From Phascolomyces articulosus (lineage: Eukaryota; Mucoromycota; Mucoromycetes; Mucorales; Lichtheimiaceae), in contig JAIXMP010000036.1 in assembly GCA_025677815.1 (NCBI GenBank), forward strand, positions 62,001 through 126,000: a DNA stretch of 64,000 bases, in the 5' to 3' direction. Shown here piece after piece: positions 23,147 to 34,889 of the stretch. The position numbers and the translations under genes are program-made. The notes under the pieces are model-generated. The model had not been told where the DNA came from. It saw nothing but the letters and a program-made list of their open reading frames with translations, and searched no databases. Each line of letters begins with the position of its first letter. Position 1 is the first letter of the stretch.

Positions 23147-25469
23147 ATTGGCGGATGAAAAGGAGGGAGTAAAAGTTAGCGGCAGCCGAGCTTGCCAATA
23201 TGCTTAGTGGCGGTGACTGGTTTGTTAGAGGAATTTGAATTTGGGGATCAGGTTTATATTATGCAGATGCGTACTAATGTGACCTATTGTTTATTTATAA
23301 TAAAGGTGGATCATTATATGTGGATATCTGTGACATTTTGATATAAATAATGAGATTTTTCTCGTTTGTAGTATATCATAGATGGTGAAATATTAATAAT
23401 TGAGGAAGTGTGATACACCCATAAAATGAAACTTCAAGTAATTTTTATAGGGTAATAAAATGGAGAGTGCTACTTGCTCATGTATGCTTGTCAGAACCCT
23501 CTTGTTGCTTGGTTATTATTTAGAAGGGAGTTAATACGGACATCCCTTTTATTTATAGATTGAAAGTGTAAAACACAGTATTATAAACAGATGCTTCAAT
23601 AATAGAAGTTTATCATTAATATAATAAGAGAGGGGTACCCACAACACTGAAAGTATAGAGTACCCGCAGCATAAAATAAAAACCGACTATTCTTTATAAA
23701 GTGCAAATATCCAAGATACAAAAATAAAAAGAATAATATATCAAAGATAGAATATATAAAATAATTACACTATGAAGTACAAAAGGAATATGTAAAAAAT
23801 AAAACAGTTAAAAGCAAGAGTACAAGGTTAAAAAATGAAGATACTTTCATTTATCTTATATGTAGCTTATAGTTGTTAATCATGAAGTATTCGTTTGCCC
23901 TGCCGTATTTCATTAGTAAACATTTTCAAGAAGTATATTTGCGTAAATTATAGTGTTGAGGACACCTCCTCTCTTATTATATAACGATATACATCTATTA
24001 TTAATTAGTAACAATTCTCTTAAATTCTATATACTAATTTTTTGAAGAGAAAACAAGTATTCCAAGTTAATTACAGTTCAATTGCTGTGCAGCTCCAATT
24101 CTCTTTCTTCTACTATTAACTACTTTTGAATAAATAAGTTAATATTTTGTCATTGATTACTCAAATATTATTGTTTGTTTTACCCTTTGAACTAAATTAT
24201 ACCAACATGTCAGACTTACCGGATACATCAGTTAATATGGATGGAATTAGATTGGATAGTAGTTTGTATGCATAGGTGAAATTACTTGTAACTAACAAAA
24301 ATGTTGCATGTATATCTTTTCCTTTCCCCTTTTCCTTGTACAATGGGTAAGTAATGCAAGCTTCGTATTTCTTCATGACGGGTTATATAAAAACAAATTT
24401 TATAATTACGTACTGACTTCGCTCGCATAAATTATATAATCAAGCTACTGCTATTTCCATAAATGTAAAATGATGCCATTTTACGTACATATATATATCT
24501 TGTGCAAGTACCCTGATATTCGGCAATGTTCCCTTTTTATTGCAATAACGATTAAGAAAGTGATATATGTTTTTTTTTATCAGTGGCATTATTATCGGCT
24601 AAGTTTTACCTTTTGCTTGTCGTCTTGTCAATCACTATGGTTCTTTAAAACGTAGCCTGTTTTTCATGAAATGTGTATACTTAATGTTTCTAAGCATCAG
24701 TGGAGTTTGTATGCTATTCAAAACATCAACGGACAACATATAGGTTTCATGTTAACTAAACCTTTTTCTTCCTGTAAGAAGTCAACAGTACCAGAAGGGA
24801 ATGTACCTAGACGGCAGTGAAATAAGAACCAGTGTAGAAGGAATAGTAATAATATATAGACGAAATTATCAACCAAAACTTTTAGTATGAAATATGGCTT
24901 TTATTTTATTTATATTGTACCATAAAAGCATGATTACAGATTTTTAAAAAAGAAAAGCCAAGATAGTAAAACTTTTTGATACAAAACGTTGTATCTTCAA
25001 AGTGAAGCATGAGATAATTATTTAAAAGTTCATATAAAGAATATCATTTATGTGCTCACTTTTAGACGTTGCGCACTTTAATAACTTTCATGCTCATTAT
25101 GTACCAAGTAACACTTTATAATAAGTTATCTATGCTATATAATCATGGAGCTAAATAAGTGCATACTATTTATGCTTTAAAACAGCTATATAAATAAGGG
25201 ATCAATTTATGAGGATCGTGATGCTACTAAGTATTTATTCTAATAATAAAAAAATAATGTTGATTGTACATAAAAGATGAATAAGAAAGGCAGGTAGAGC
25301 GAGCAAAGAAAATTAGAGGAAGAGGCAGTTGTGTGGAAACACTCTAAACAAAATTAGAGCTATGCAATGTTTTCTTCACGAATGAGGAATTGTCAAAGGA
25401 TAATAAAATGAAAAATATTTTGAAGAGTGAAAAAGAGAAAGAAATGATGTAAATAGTATAATTATTATA
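23147..25469. other. Long gene-free region
   Basis: About 2.3 kb. The first few hundred bases upstream of eS8 are less AT-rich and should hold its promoter and 5' UTR. The remainder is AT-rich with scattered stops. A 22-codon frame at 24207-24275 starts plausibly (MSDLPDTSVNMDGIRLD) but ends at once and has no splice-supported continuation. No tRNA, repeat or gene was recognised. Confidence 0.5.
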
Positions 25470-26971
25470 TTAACGTTTGTAGAAGACCACATCGCCTTCA
25501 TCTTCAACAAATCGACATTCTCTCCACGACTGCAACAATGCAGTAAAGATAGGGGTCATATCACTTTGGTAGTGCTTGCCAAGGGCCTTCTTAATATAAT
25601 GAGTGGCTTCAACGGCATGGTAATGAGGCATGGTGGAGAAGAAATGATGTGCTACATGCGAATCAGCGATATGGTGATGAAAGTAATCTAAGATTCCAAA
25701 AGAACGATCAACCGTTAACGCGGCACCTCGTTGAAAATTCCAAGTTGTTTCACGGTAATGGGGTAAATCAGGATGCGTATGTTGTAAATATGTAATCAAG
25801 ACAAGCCAGAAGTTAACAAATAAGTATGGAATTACATAAAACTTGATAACGGCTAAAGAGCCATAAGTTTGACCCAAGTAGACTAAAGCACTGATAGTAA
25901 CAGAAACACCGGCAGTGGATTGAATCACGTCCCAGACTTGATGGTCTTCAAAAATGGCACAATAAGGATTGAAGTGAGAAGCCCAGCCAGGGTAGGATTG
26001 GCCAGAGATATTGCAAAGTAAATACATTGGCCAGCCGAATACAAACATGACAAACATGCCCCAGAGCATAGCAATAGGAGATTCATCAAAAGCGGTGTGA
26101 GGACCATCACCTTCAGGATCAAGATCACGCTTTGGTAAACCGACCTTTGAACGTGTGGATGGAAGAAAGACCTGAAAATTTATAATAATAATGAGATCAC
26201 AAATTCGGTGAATATCAGTTTATTTCTACCCAAAAAAAGATACGACCCAAAATAAAAATAAAAAATTTAAGTTACCTGATCCTTCTTCATATGCCCAGTG
26301 GCTTTATGATGACGAGAGTGAGAGATTCTCCAGGAGTGATAAGGAACCAACAATGCAGAGTGTAATACCATACCAACGCTGTTATTGATAGTCTATTATA
26401 ATAATTGTTTGTTTCATGATTAATCTTTATTGTCATGGTTACTGCTGATTAATTATCCCCTCTCCCTTTTATATGTTGCGTTGACATTGAGTTGTTACTA
26501 TGTTTACTCTTGCTGTTATGGCAACGATTTCCTCTTCTTCTGTTTGTGTCGCCAAGATGATTTACGCCCAAATAATCCCAACATTGACCAAAAGAAGTTT
26601 TACTATCACCACCCCTTAAAAAAATAATATTTTACCTTGGAAGGACTGAAAGCTTGATGACCACATTCATGACCAATAACCCAAACACCGGTACCAACAA
26701 TGCCTTGAGCAATCCAATAGAGTGGCCAAAGAATCACACGAAGAGGAGCTGATGGAATTGTATCAATATAAGTGGCAGCATAAGCTAAACAAGCCATGAT
26801 GAAGACGTCATGGAATACATAGGTAAACGAACGAAAGGTATCTCGACGAAAACAATGTGCCGGGATAGCATCTCGGATTTCTTTGATAGTAAAGTCAGGG
26901 ATTTCCCAACCCCGCTCAATAGCTTCGTCGATCACTGGTTGTTGCTGTTGCTCGCTCTTATCGACAGCCAT
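25470..26971 (-). CDS. Delta-12 fatty acid desaturase (FAD2-type)
   Basis: Three exons (26971-26636, 26392-26276, 26171-25470) give 384 residues. All three histidine boxes of membrane desaturases are present: HECGH (101-105), HSRHH (137-141) and HVAHH (about residue 323). Family signatures include [40 protein letters not shown] and [20 protein letters not shown]. The enzyme is an ER integral protein with about four membrane spans that converts oleoyl chains to linoleoyl, using cytochrome b5; the di-iron centre is held by the His boxes. Delta-12 rather than omega-3 specificity is my family-level judgement. A degenerate copy of the C-terminal half lies about 2.8 kb upstream on the same strand (29746-30190). 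Confidence 0.9.
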
Positions 26972-27341
26972 TCTTCACCAACAATTATGTATATTAAAAA
27001 AAAAAAAGGAAGGAAAGAAAGAAAGAAGAAGAGAGATTGTGCTTTATTTTGAAATAAAGGAGACTTAAAAAAAAGGACCAGCTTAAAAAAGAAGTTGAGG
27101 GGCGGAAGAGAAAGGGGAGGATGAAAAAAAAAATTAGATGATGCAACCACACACAACGCACACCTCTAAGAAGCGAAGAAAAAATTAAAACTACGATTTG
27201 CCACCGATATTGAAAAGATTGGTTGATTCCCCCAAAAACTGTGGTTCATGTTTGTGTGTGTGTGCTGCTGTTGGATCCGGTTGATCAGAAACGATTTCGG
27301 TTTCTCTTTCACATGTGTTATATAGTTGATCATGGTCCTTT
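26972..27341. other. Intergenic: desaturase promoter
   Basis: About 370 bp between two minus-strand genes; purine-rich (GGAAGGAAAGAAAG) just upstream of the desaturase start. The rest is 3' flank of the Eaf7-like gene. No gene is seen. Confidence 0.5.
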
Positions 27342-28253
27342 TCACCGTTTCCTTCGTCGATTGGTTGATGTTCCTGACTTGGATGAACTTGTTTTCTTTC
27401 GACTATCCTTTTTACTTCCTCTTGCTGATCTTCTTGAACTTGGTTTACCTATATATATATATATATATATTCATCCATCATTTGGTTTATAAAATGATAT
27501 TAAAGGATACATGGATAGGGGAATGAAGAAAAGAAGTAGAAGCACAAATATAATACATAGAAAAAATACATTTCATGGGTTTTTTATTATTTCTGTTACC
27601 TTCTTCCGGTTCCGGAGTCGGGGTTGGACTCATGGACGACAAAGGAGAGGATTCTCTTTTGATTGTCTTTTGTTTCTTTGCAGGTGATGGAGATGATGAG
27701 GGGGAAGATTCTTCATCTTGTCGATGTTCTGATATCAATTGTTCATATTCATCCAATGGTAAGCTAAATTCATGCATGGATGCATCATCGTCTTCTTCAT
27801 CCTCATCTTCTTCATCTTCCTTGTCCTATCATTCAAAAAGGTGGATCCATGTTTTGGTTAAAAAAATACGATTTGTGTTTTCAGGTTACACCTAGAAAAT
27901 AAAAGCTTAAGTATAAAACAAGGGAATTTTATATGTATTACCAGTTCTTCAAGTGATTCCATACTATAATAATCACTTAATCGATCACGAATCTCTTGTA
28001 ATGAATAATGTGTAGGACTTTTTTCATTAAATTGACGTTGAATACTAATGATTCGGAAATGTTTATGAATGCCTATTAAGAAGGGAATACGATTAGGTCT
28101 ATGTTTTTTAATTCAAATAAAGTAAACGCGCTCGTGTAAAAAAAGAGAAAAACAGAATTTACCAACAGGTTTACAACGAGCTACAGCATTTAATAATGTT
28201 AACTCCAGATTAACGTCCCATTCTCTGGAGAAAGCATCATCATCGTATTCCAT
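27342..28253 (-). CDS. EAF7: NuA4 histone acetyltransferase subunit Eaf7/MRGBP
   Basis: Four exons (28253-28163, 28072-27942, 27825-27600, 27448-27342) give 184 residues. The N-terminal half is the MRGBP/CT20 domain: REWDVNLELTLLNAVARCKP, VGIHKHFRIISIQRQFNEKS, SLQEIRDRLSDYYSMESLEE. In yeast and animals this protein binds the MRG15/Eaf3 subunit within the NuA4/TIP60 acetyltransferase in the nucleus. An acidic stretch (residues 75-90, Asp/Glu) is followed by a Ser/Pro-rich segment and a highly basic tail ending NRRRKR, which could touch DNA or act as a nuclear localisation signal. All three junctions keep frame and the domain crosses the first two introns. Confidence 0.85.
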
Positions 28254-29745
28254 AATGATGTTTTATATCAAGTGAAAATCACGAATGGGCTTTTTGTTGT
28301 TCTGCTATTGACAAGAGCTCAAAGAAAAAAAAATTGCATTAACTTGCACTAAAAAAGCTCAGTCGTTTGAGTCGATTCGGCCATTCAAATGAGCGCATCC
28401 CAGCATGTACCTTGGAGTAGTTTTTGATTTCACAGCGTAAGAATAAAATATAAACTTTTGCTAAACAACTCAAATTCTTTATCCTATTATAAATAAAGTA
28501 TCTCATCGATATATTTTTATGGAATGGTTCCGTGATATTCATTACAATATTAGTGCTGTTATTATTATTATTATAATCTATAACCGAATACTTGGATTTT
28601 CCTAATTATATCATATGAATCCATGTGCATGCTGCGTGTTAATTGAAGCAATACATCATCATCAATTATTTCTAAGCTTTAATAAAATAGTATATTTTAT
28701 TCTCATCCATAGCAGAGCTATTCAATACTTGATTCGTCTTTTATTTTTATACAAGTAATACAAGTATTAAAGACGTCCTATCATTCGTTGTTGTCAATAA
28801 TAAATCATACGTATTAATCATGACCCAGAGACGATCTATTTGTAATAAGGCAAATCAAGTATCTATTCAAGGCATATTATTATAGTTTGTGGGTGTATGT
28901 TATAATGAATATCAGGAAAATAGTAGGGTCTGTACCAGCCAACAGTCAACGAACGACACTATGGCTATATTCAAATGCTTCATCAGCTTGTTTTTTTTAT
29001 GCGTGAGATCATCTGATTCGTTCGGATTTCACGGTCGTGTGTAATTATACTGATTGCGAAAAGAACAGATATACTATAAATCTTGACAATCATGATAATG
29101 CAGTCGACAAGGGTATATGATTTTTTTCTTTCTATACCAAGTATAATTAGTATTTTAAATAATTTACATGTGCCACTGCTATAAACTCTCTGAATAAAAA
29201 AGAATGACATAATAACAAAAAGGACGATTAAAAACAATAAAGTTATCAGTACTATAGCCATTTTTCGGTTTTCATTTCTTTTCAAGGAAGCTATCATCAA
29301 TCGGGAGCTTATTCTTAAACCACCGCTTTTCATGTTCTGGACTGATCAAGTGCGTATATTATATATATATATATATATATATATGAATTCAGCAGATGAA
29401 ACTTTAAGAGGTAGTGGTGAGATATAAATTAAGAATAATATAACGTTTTTTTCTCATGTTTCCTCTTTCTTTTTATCAATGGTCAAATCATCACAACATT
29501 GATGTATTGTTTTTAAGATACGCGGACCACCTGTCCATCGATAACATGGCTGATGATAGTACTAATTATTTTTAGGGGTACGACTTATATAAAAACAAGG
29601 TAGTAACTTGATAGTTATACCAAATTTATCAAAGGGTGATGAACATATACTCAAACCTTTTTTTTCTTAATGAAGTAAACATCAAGATCAACTATTTGCT
29701 ATTACGAGTTTAATTATAATATTTGCAACAAAAAATATAAAAGTT
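28254..29745. other. Gene-poor region
   Basis: About 1.5 kb of AT-rich sequence containing the Eaf7-like promoter, an (AT)n run at 29353-29383 and no supported gene. A minus-strand frame at 28983-29333 has a hydrophobic stretch but no family match. Confidence 0.4.
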
Positions 29746-30190
29746 TTAGTTTTGATAAAAGACTACATCCTCCATCTTCTCCAAATCGGCATATTCTCTA
29801 TACTTGCAACAACGCAGTGAAATAGGAGTCATGTCAGAAACAGAATGTTTCCCCAGCACTTTTTTGATATGACACGTTGTTTCCACTGCGTGATAATGAG
29901 GCATAGCGGAAAAGAAATGGTGGGCTACATGAATATCTGAAATATGATGATAAAAATGATTGCAAATACCATACGATCGATCAATGGTTAAGCACGCTTC
30001 TCTATGGAAATCCTAAGCATTTTCTCGATAATGCAGTACGCCTGGGTGTGTATGTTGTAAATAAGTAATCAAGACAAGCCAAAAGTTGACAAACAAATAA
30101 GGAATAACATAGTATTTGATCACCACCCAAGAACCCAAAATTTGACTTAAATAAACAAGCAGGCCCATCATCACGGAGATAGAAGGTAAG
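29746..30190 (-). pseudogene. Truncated, degenerate copy of the delta-12 desaturase
   Basis: The translation aligns with the C-terminal ~150 residues of the desaturase at 25470-26971, including [20 protein letters not shown] and [17 protein letters not shown]. The reading frame is broken by an in-frame TAG at 30015-30013, where the intact gene has Trp, and by a small deletion near 29825 that shifts the frame briefly before it recovers as the shared C-terminal motif DVVFY. Homology starts around 30190; the N-terminal half with the first two His boxes and both introns is absent. Same strand and close spacing point to an old tandem duplication followed by decay. It has no expected activity. Confidence 0.85.
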
Positions 30191-31243
30191 AAGAGTAGAG
30201 TCAAAAGCACTTCTAGCAGATGCATCCTTTTTTTTTTTGCAAATAAATAATATTCATATTAAAATATTTCATTACCAACAGCATGGGATGCTTATGTATA
30301 ATTTTGGATTCCAATTGTATATATTTGTATAGGGTAGCAAAAAAAAGTACTTTTTGTACACACGTAGTAATCATAAGTTGTTTTCTTTTATAAAAGATGA
30401 AATAGAAGAATCAATATTAATACTAAAAATATAACCCACCGTCGGATTTTATTACATAGTGGTAAAATAGAATAGAATGTAGTATTTAAGCTATTGTTTA
30501 TTAAGCTTAAAAATTAGTGTGAACAATTATGAATAGACTTTCAATTAAAGTCAATAACAATGATGCACTGATAGTTAAACCTATTTTGATGCCTGAGCAG
30601 ATTTTATGGACGACGAGTTGTAATAGCATAAAACTCCATATTTAAAATATTACGGGTTTACATTATTGGTCTGAGTGAACATTCTTTCGAGCTATAGAAG
30701 TTTTATGAATACTCACACGTAATTAATTGATGTTACAACTAGTGGGCTACTAACGATCTCAATTTCGTCCATGAAGGAAGGTTCGCATGCCAATGTCTTA
30801 AGCAGTAAACTACATCTATCTTATTTACCCTTCCATATATATTATGGTTGCTTATTAACTTGTTGGTTGAAAAAATCCTTTATTCCTTATAAACCGCTTC
30901 ATAGATAGGTTGTAATTGTTTCATAGTTTAGTAGAAATGAGAAACAACAGGATAGAACGACACACTATGCTATTTTATGATATTGAATCATATTGAATTG
31001 ATCCATGCCAACCTATTCAACTCACTAGACTCGTTTAAAACTTTGTTATTTTTACTAATAGCACCAGTGAATGATAATATGTATTTGAGCTATAGCACCC
31101 TTTGTATGTAAATATATTCTAAAGTAAGCATATAGATATACTACATTGTCGAAGATTGTTTATTAATAGAGATTTGAATCCATTTTATACATCAATGGAC
31201 AATGGTGACCTATGATGTATCTTCCCATTAGAAAAGATCTTTA
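30191..31243. other. Gene-free region
   Basis: AT-rich sequence between the desaturase pseudogene and copy B of the inverted repeat. No reading frame, RNA gene or extra desaturase remnant was recognised. Confidence 0.5.
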
Positions 31244-31462
31244 TTTTTTATCATTTTCTTTTTTTTTTAAAAAAAAAAATTAGAAGGCTAGCAATCAATG
31301 TCAATAGAATCAGCAAACCGTTACCGGGCCAAGATCCTATTCACAAAGGCCATGCCTGTGTTTGGAAAAAATTGAATAAGTTTTTAAAGTGCCAACGGTA
31401 TTACCCGCAAGCCTATATCAATCCTTACTCATTAATTGAGGCTAAAGAAAAAAACAAGGACT
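31244..31462 (-). repeat. Inverted dispersed repeat, copy B
   Basis: Reverse complement of 504-727. The core (about 31281-31448) is identical to copy A at every base I compared. On the minus strand it also ends in a T-run followed by an A-run. Flanks beyond the shared edges differ. See copy A for possible structure. Confidence 0.9.
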
Positions 31463-31614
31463 CTGCCATTGGATTGGGTCTTTTAAAGTAGTAGAGTGTA
31501 GATTCGGACTTTATTTTTCAAATGACATTCCTTGTTTTGGGTTCTTCACAAAAAGAGAGATGCCATTCTTTTTTTTTTCTCTTCATTCTAAACTTCATTA
31601 TTTCAAAAGCTATC

Positions 31615-31794
31615 ATGCTCTTCATTTGTCTATTCCTACTAATTGTATTGATTTACAAATATATGTATTCTTCTTCTTCCACAAAAACTACACCAGTTAC
31701 GACATCACCGACACCTGCTTTGGACAATGATACCGCCAAATACGAAGAAGAAAGAAAGCCTCTGCTTCATTCACTCATTCATATGTATAATTGA
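31615..31794 (+). CDS. Possible 59-residue single-pass membrane protein
   Basis: This short frame encodes a hydrophobic start (MLFICLFLLIVLIYKYMY), a Ser/Thr/Pro linker, and a charged tail (DNDTAKYEEERKPLLHSLI). That is a plausible type of small membrane protein, and codon use in the tail looks coding rather than random. An in-frame upstream ATG at 31522 would extend it to 90 residues. I do not recognise it and there is no splice evidence. It could be chance in an AT-rich region. Confidence 0.3.
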   Translation: MLFICLFLLIVLIYKYMYSSSSTKTTPVTTSPTPALDNDTAKYEEERKPLLHSLIHMYN

Positions 31795-32857
31795 CAAATA
31801 TGTTAAATCTTGTATATATGTCAGCACCTTTCCAATGGTACCATTTATGCGTCTGGCCAATATTAATGACAATTATGACAACCACTACATTGTCGTACAA
31901 AAGACGATCATCAATAATAAACATATAAATATCAGTTTATTAATCATGATAGCAGTCATTCGCTTGTATTGTTATATAATAGTAAATAGCTGCCATAATT
32001 CATAATACTTCTATACATACACCATGTATTTTTGTTTAATTGTTCTAATAATATCAAAATTAATAGAAGAATAGGTATATATCTAACTGCTATTCGTTTA
32101 ACATAACATGAGCAATTATCTGATGATCAACATAACTAATATTATACATCATTATGGTGATGATGATGATCATGCCATAATAGGAGAATGAGGCATATTA
32201 TAATAAAACAGTTTATTAATAACTAAAATATTCTACATATAGAAATATGTTTATTTTTCTGTAAAAATAAAAGGTTGGCATCAAAAACTTTTTCGGAGTG
32301 TACGTATTGCTGCTTCATGTTTTTTCCCACAACGTACATCATCGTATTGCAAAAGGAATGAATCCATATATAGCATTACCAAGCGAACAATCTCTTAGCT
32401 AGTAAACTCAATGTACTTCTTTGTATTAAAATAATAATGATAATAGAAAGGGGACATTGCTTGTTATTAGTGCCATAATTACTATATAAAACACTTCCTT
32501 TATTTTCTTCTCCTTTAAATGATTATTTCCTCTTTTATCAGACTTATGACCAAGAAACTTAACCAAGCAAGTGAATCATTGTAACCAACAAGAATCATCC
32601 ATCTGAGTTTCTTTTTGGTGAGGAGCATTTTTTTTTGACATTGGTTCTCCATATTACGACTTTTTTTATTCTTTTTGTCTATACAAAACAACAAATAAAG
32701 CATACCATATTCCCTCTTTTCATTATAATTCATAAATATAAAATTACATATTAAAGAATATATATATATTTCTTCATATATATATTTTTATATATAAAAT
32801 TACCCATTGATACATACGTTATCCCTTCTCCAAAAAAAAAGAAAACGAAGAAAAATC
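31795..32857. other. Gene-free region upstream of RCHY1-like gene
   Basis: About 1.06 kb, AT-rich. The 3' part, with TATATA runs at 32755-32800, should contain the promoter of the plus-strand E3 ligase gene. No other feature was recognised. Confidence 0.5.
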
Positions 32858-34700
32858 ATGTCAGCTCATTCTGTTAGTGAAACAGATCCTGATGCCCAGG
32901 TGAATAATAGAGAGGACGAAGACTGGTGGGATGCTGAAGATCAGTCTCGACCTGAGCCACCAAAACCTGTAAAAGAAGAATTTAACGAAGCAGAATTACG
33001 TAAAGCCATTATGCAAATTCAGATTGATACTACGATTGACCGAAAAGAAAAAGCAAGGAAAATTCAGGTATTTTTTTAAATTCATTGACATGCAATGAAC
33101 ATGAATTTGGATTATTATTTTTTTTTTTTAAAAAAAATTAACCATGGTTAAAATTTTAGTACTTGATGTCTCACAGAGGTTTATCACAACGTCCGAAACC
33201 CCCTGCTGCTGGCGATCTACCTGATGTCGCAAGTGCTGAAGCAACAGACGGTGCTGGTAGTTCTACTGCAAAAACGGTTGCTGATCCTTATACAGTCTCA
33301 TATTTTGTAAGATATATTTTTATTATGTATGGATAAGGAGAGAGGAAGGGGAGAAGAGGAGATTATGAAGCATCAAGGAGGTTATCTATTGATCAAAGAG
33401 GCTTGGTTACATGTAAAAAAAGAATTACAACTTACTGATGTTATATATAGGATGAAGAAAAAGGAATTATGGGATGTAAACATTATCAACGTAAAGTGAA
33501 ATTAGAAGCCAATTGTTGTAAAACCATTTTTCCCTGTCGATTCTGTCATGACGAATCTTGCGATCACAATATTGTTCGACACGAAACAAGAAACATGTTA
33601 TGCATGTTGTGCATGACGTTACAACCAGCTGCCAAAACATGTTGCAAATGTGGTGTGGATGTAGCCGCTTACTATTGTGACAAATGCAAACTTTGGGATG
33701 ATGATCCAAAAAAATCAATCTATCATTGTGATGATTGTGGTATATGTCGTCAAGGAAGAGGGTTAAACGATGATTATTTCCATTGTAAAAAATGCAATAT
33801 TTGTATGGTGATGGGGATGAAAGGCAAACATCGTTGTATAGAACGTAACCTCGAAAGTGATTGTCCTATTTGTGGCGAATATATGTTTACAAGTACTACC
33901 ACAGTGGTGTTTATGGTAAGTTTCCCATCGATCCCATATTGTGAGAGCATAGTGTGAAAAGAAAGAACAAGAGAATGAAGCTAAAATATTTTTGTGATAC
34001 ACTTTTTTTTTTTACTTTTGTGTAGCAATGTGGTCATTGTATACATAAACTATGCTATTCAGCTTATATACAAACTTCCTATCAGTGTCCAACATGTCTC
34101 AAGTCGCTGGGCGACATGTCAGAGTATTTTGCACGCCTTGATCGCGAACTTGTACGACAACCAATGCCCCCAGAATATGAAAAATACGTATCACATATCT
34201 TTTGTAATGATTGCGAAAAGAAGTCATCAGCGAAGTACCATTTCTTTTACCACAAGTGCACCCATTGCGGAAGCTACAATACCACTGTACTCAAGACGGA
34301 AAACACAGAAGAAACAGCTCAAGATAATGAATCAAAAAATCCACCTCCTTCATCTACCAATCCAACACAATCCAGTACAGCTGCAGCAACATCAACATCC
34401 TCATCAGGGAATGAGGCAACGTCCAATGGTTCAGCTACAACAACAGATACTTTAGAACAATCAGCAAATTCGGATATGGATCAGCAAATGATAGATTCAC
34501 AAGCAAGTGCAACAGTAGGGAATGGCACTGCTGTACCACCGGTATCAGGCCTTAGAAATAATAGTAATGGTACAACCATACCATCCTCCACTTCTTCAAA
34601 TCCACCCCTACCACGTCAATCAGCTAGTTTACATGACCCTCATCAGCATCATAATCATCAGCATCACCATCATTATCATAACGATCGAGAAAATAACTAG
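32858..34700 (+). CDS. RCHY1/PIRH2-type RING E3 ubiquitin ligase
   Basis: Four exons (32858-33067, 33160-33306, 33451-33915, 34026-34700), all joined in phase 0, give 498 residues. Order of domains: acidic N-terminus; CHY zinc finger (GCKHYQRKVKLEANCCKTIF, CRFCHDESCDHNI); CTCHY zinc finger (YYCDKCKLWDD, IYHCDDCGICRQG, FHCKKCNICM); RING-H2 (CPICGEYMFTST, QCGHCIHKLCY, CPTCLKS); zinc ribbon (FCNDCEKKS, YHKCTHCGSYNT); then a disordered Ser/Thr/Asn-rich tail ending in a His-rich stretch. This is the complete set of the RCHY1/PIRH2 family, which ubiquitinates substrates in cytosol and nucleus; human RCHY1 targets p53 and acts in alternative C-end degradation of ribosome quality control. The last intron falls inside the RING. 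The gene is convergent with the TCF25/Rqc1 homologue, 189 bp apart. Confidence 0.93.
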
Positions 34701-34889
34701 ATATTTCATATTGTCTCTGTTTTCTTTTTTCCCTCTTTCCATTTTAACGTTTATTTCCAAATAATAATTTGCACAACAACAATTACTACTACTATCAATG
34801 TAATCTAAAAAAATTATGCATTTAAGACGATGGTGAGTTATTAGAGAGCGGAAAAGTTATACATGTGCTTTTTTATACATATATATTAA

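Noticed and set aside
24207..24275. Short frame starting MSDLPDTSVNMDGIRLD
   Set aside because: Stops after 22 codons; no downstream exon with matching phase was found.
28983..29333. 116-codon minus-strand frame with a hydrophobic stretch
   Set aside because: Composition is that of translated AT-rich DNA; no family motif, no splice support, no coding-like codon use.
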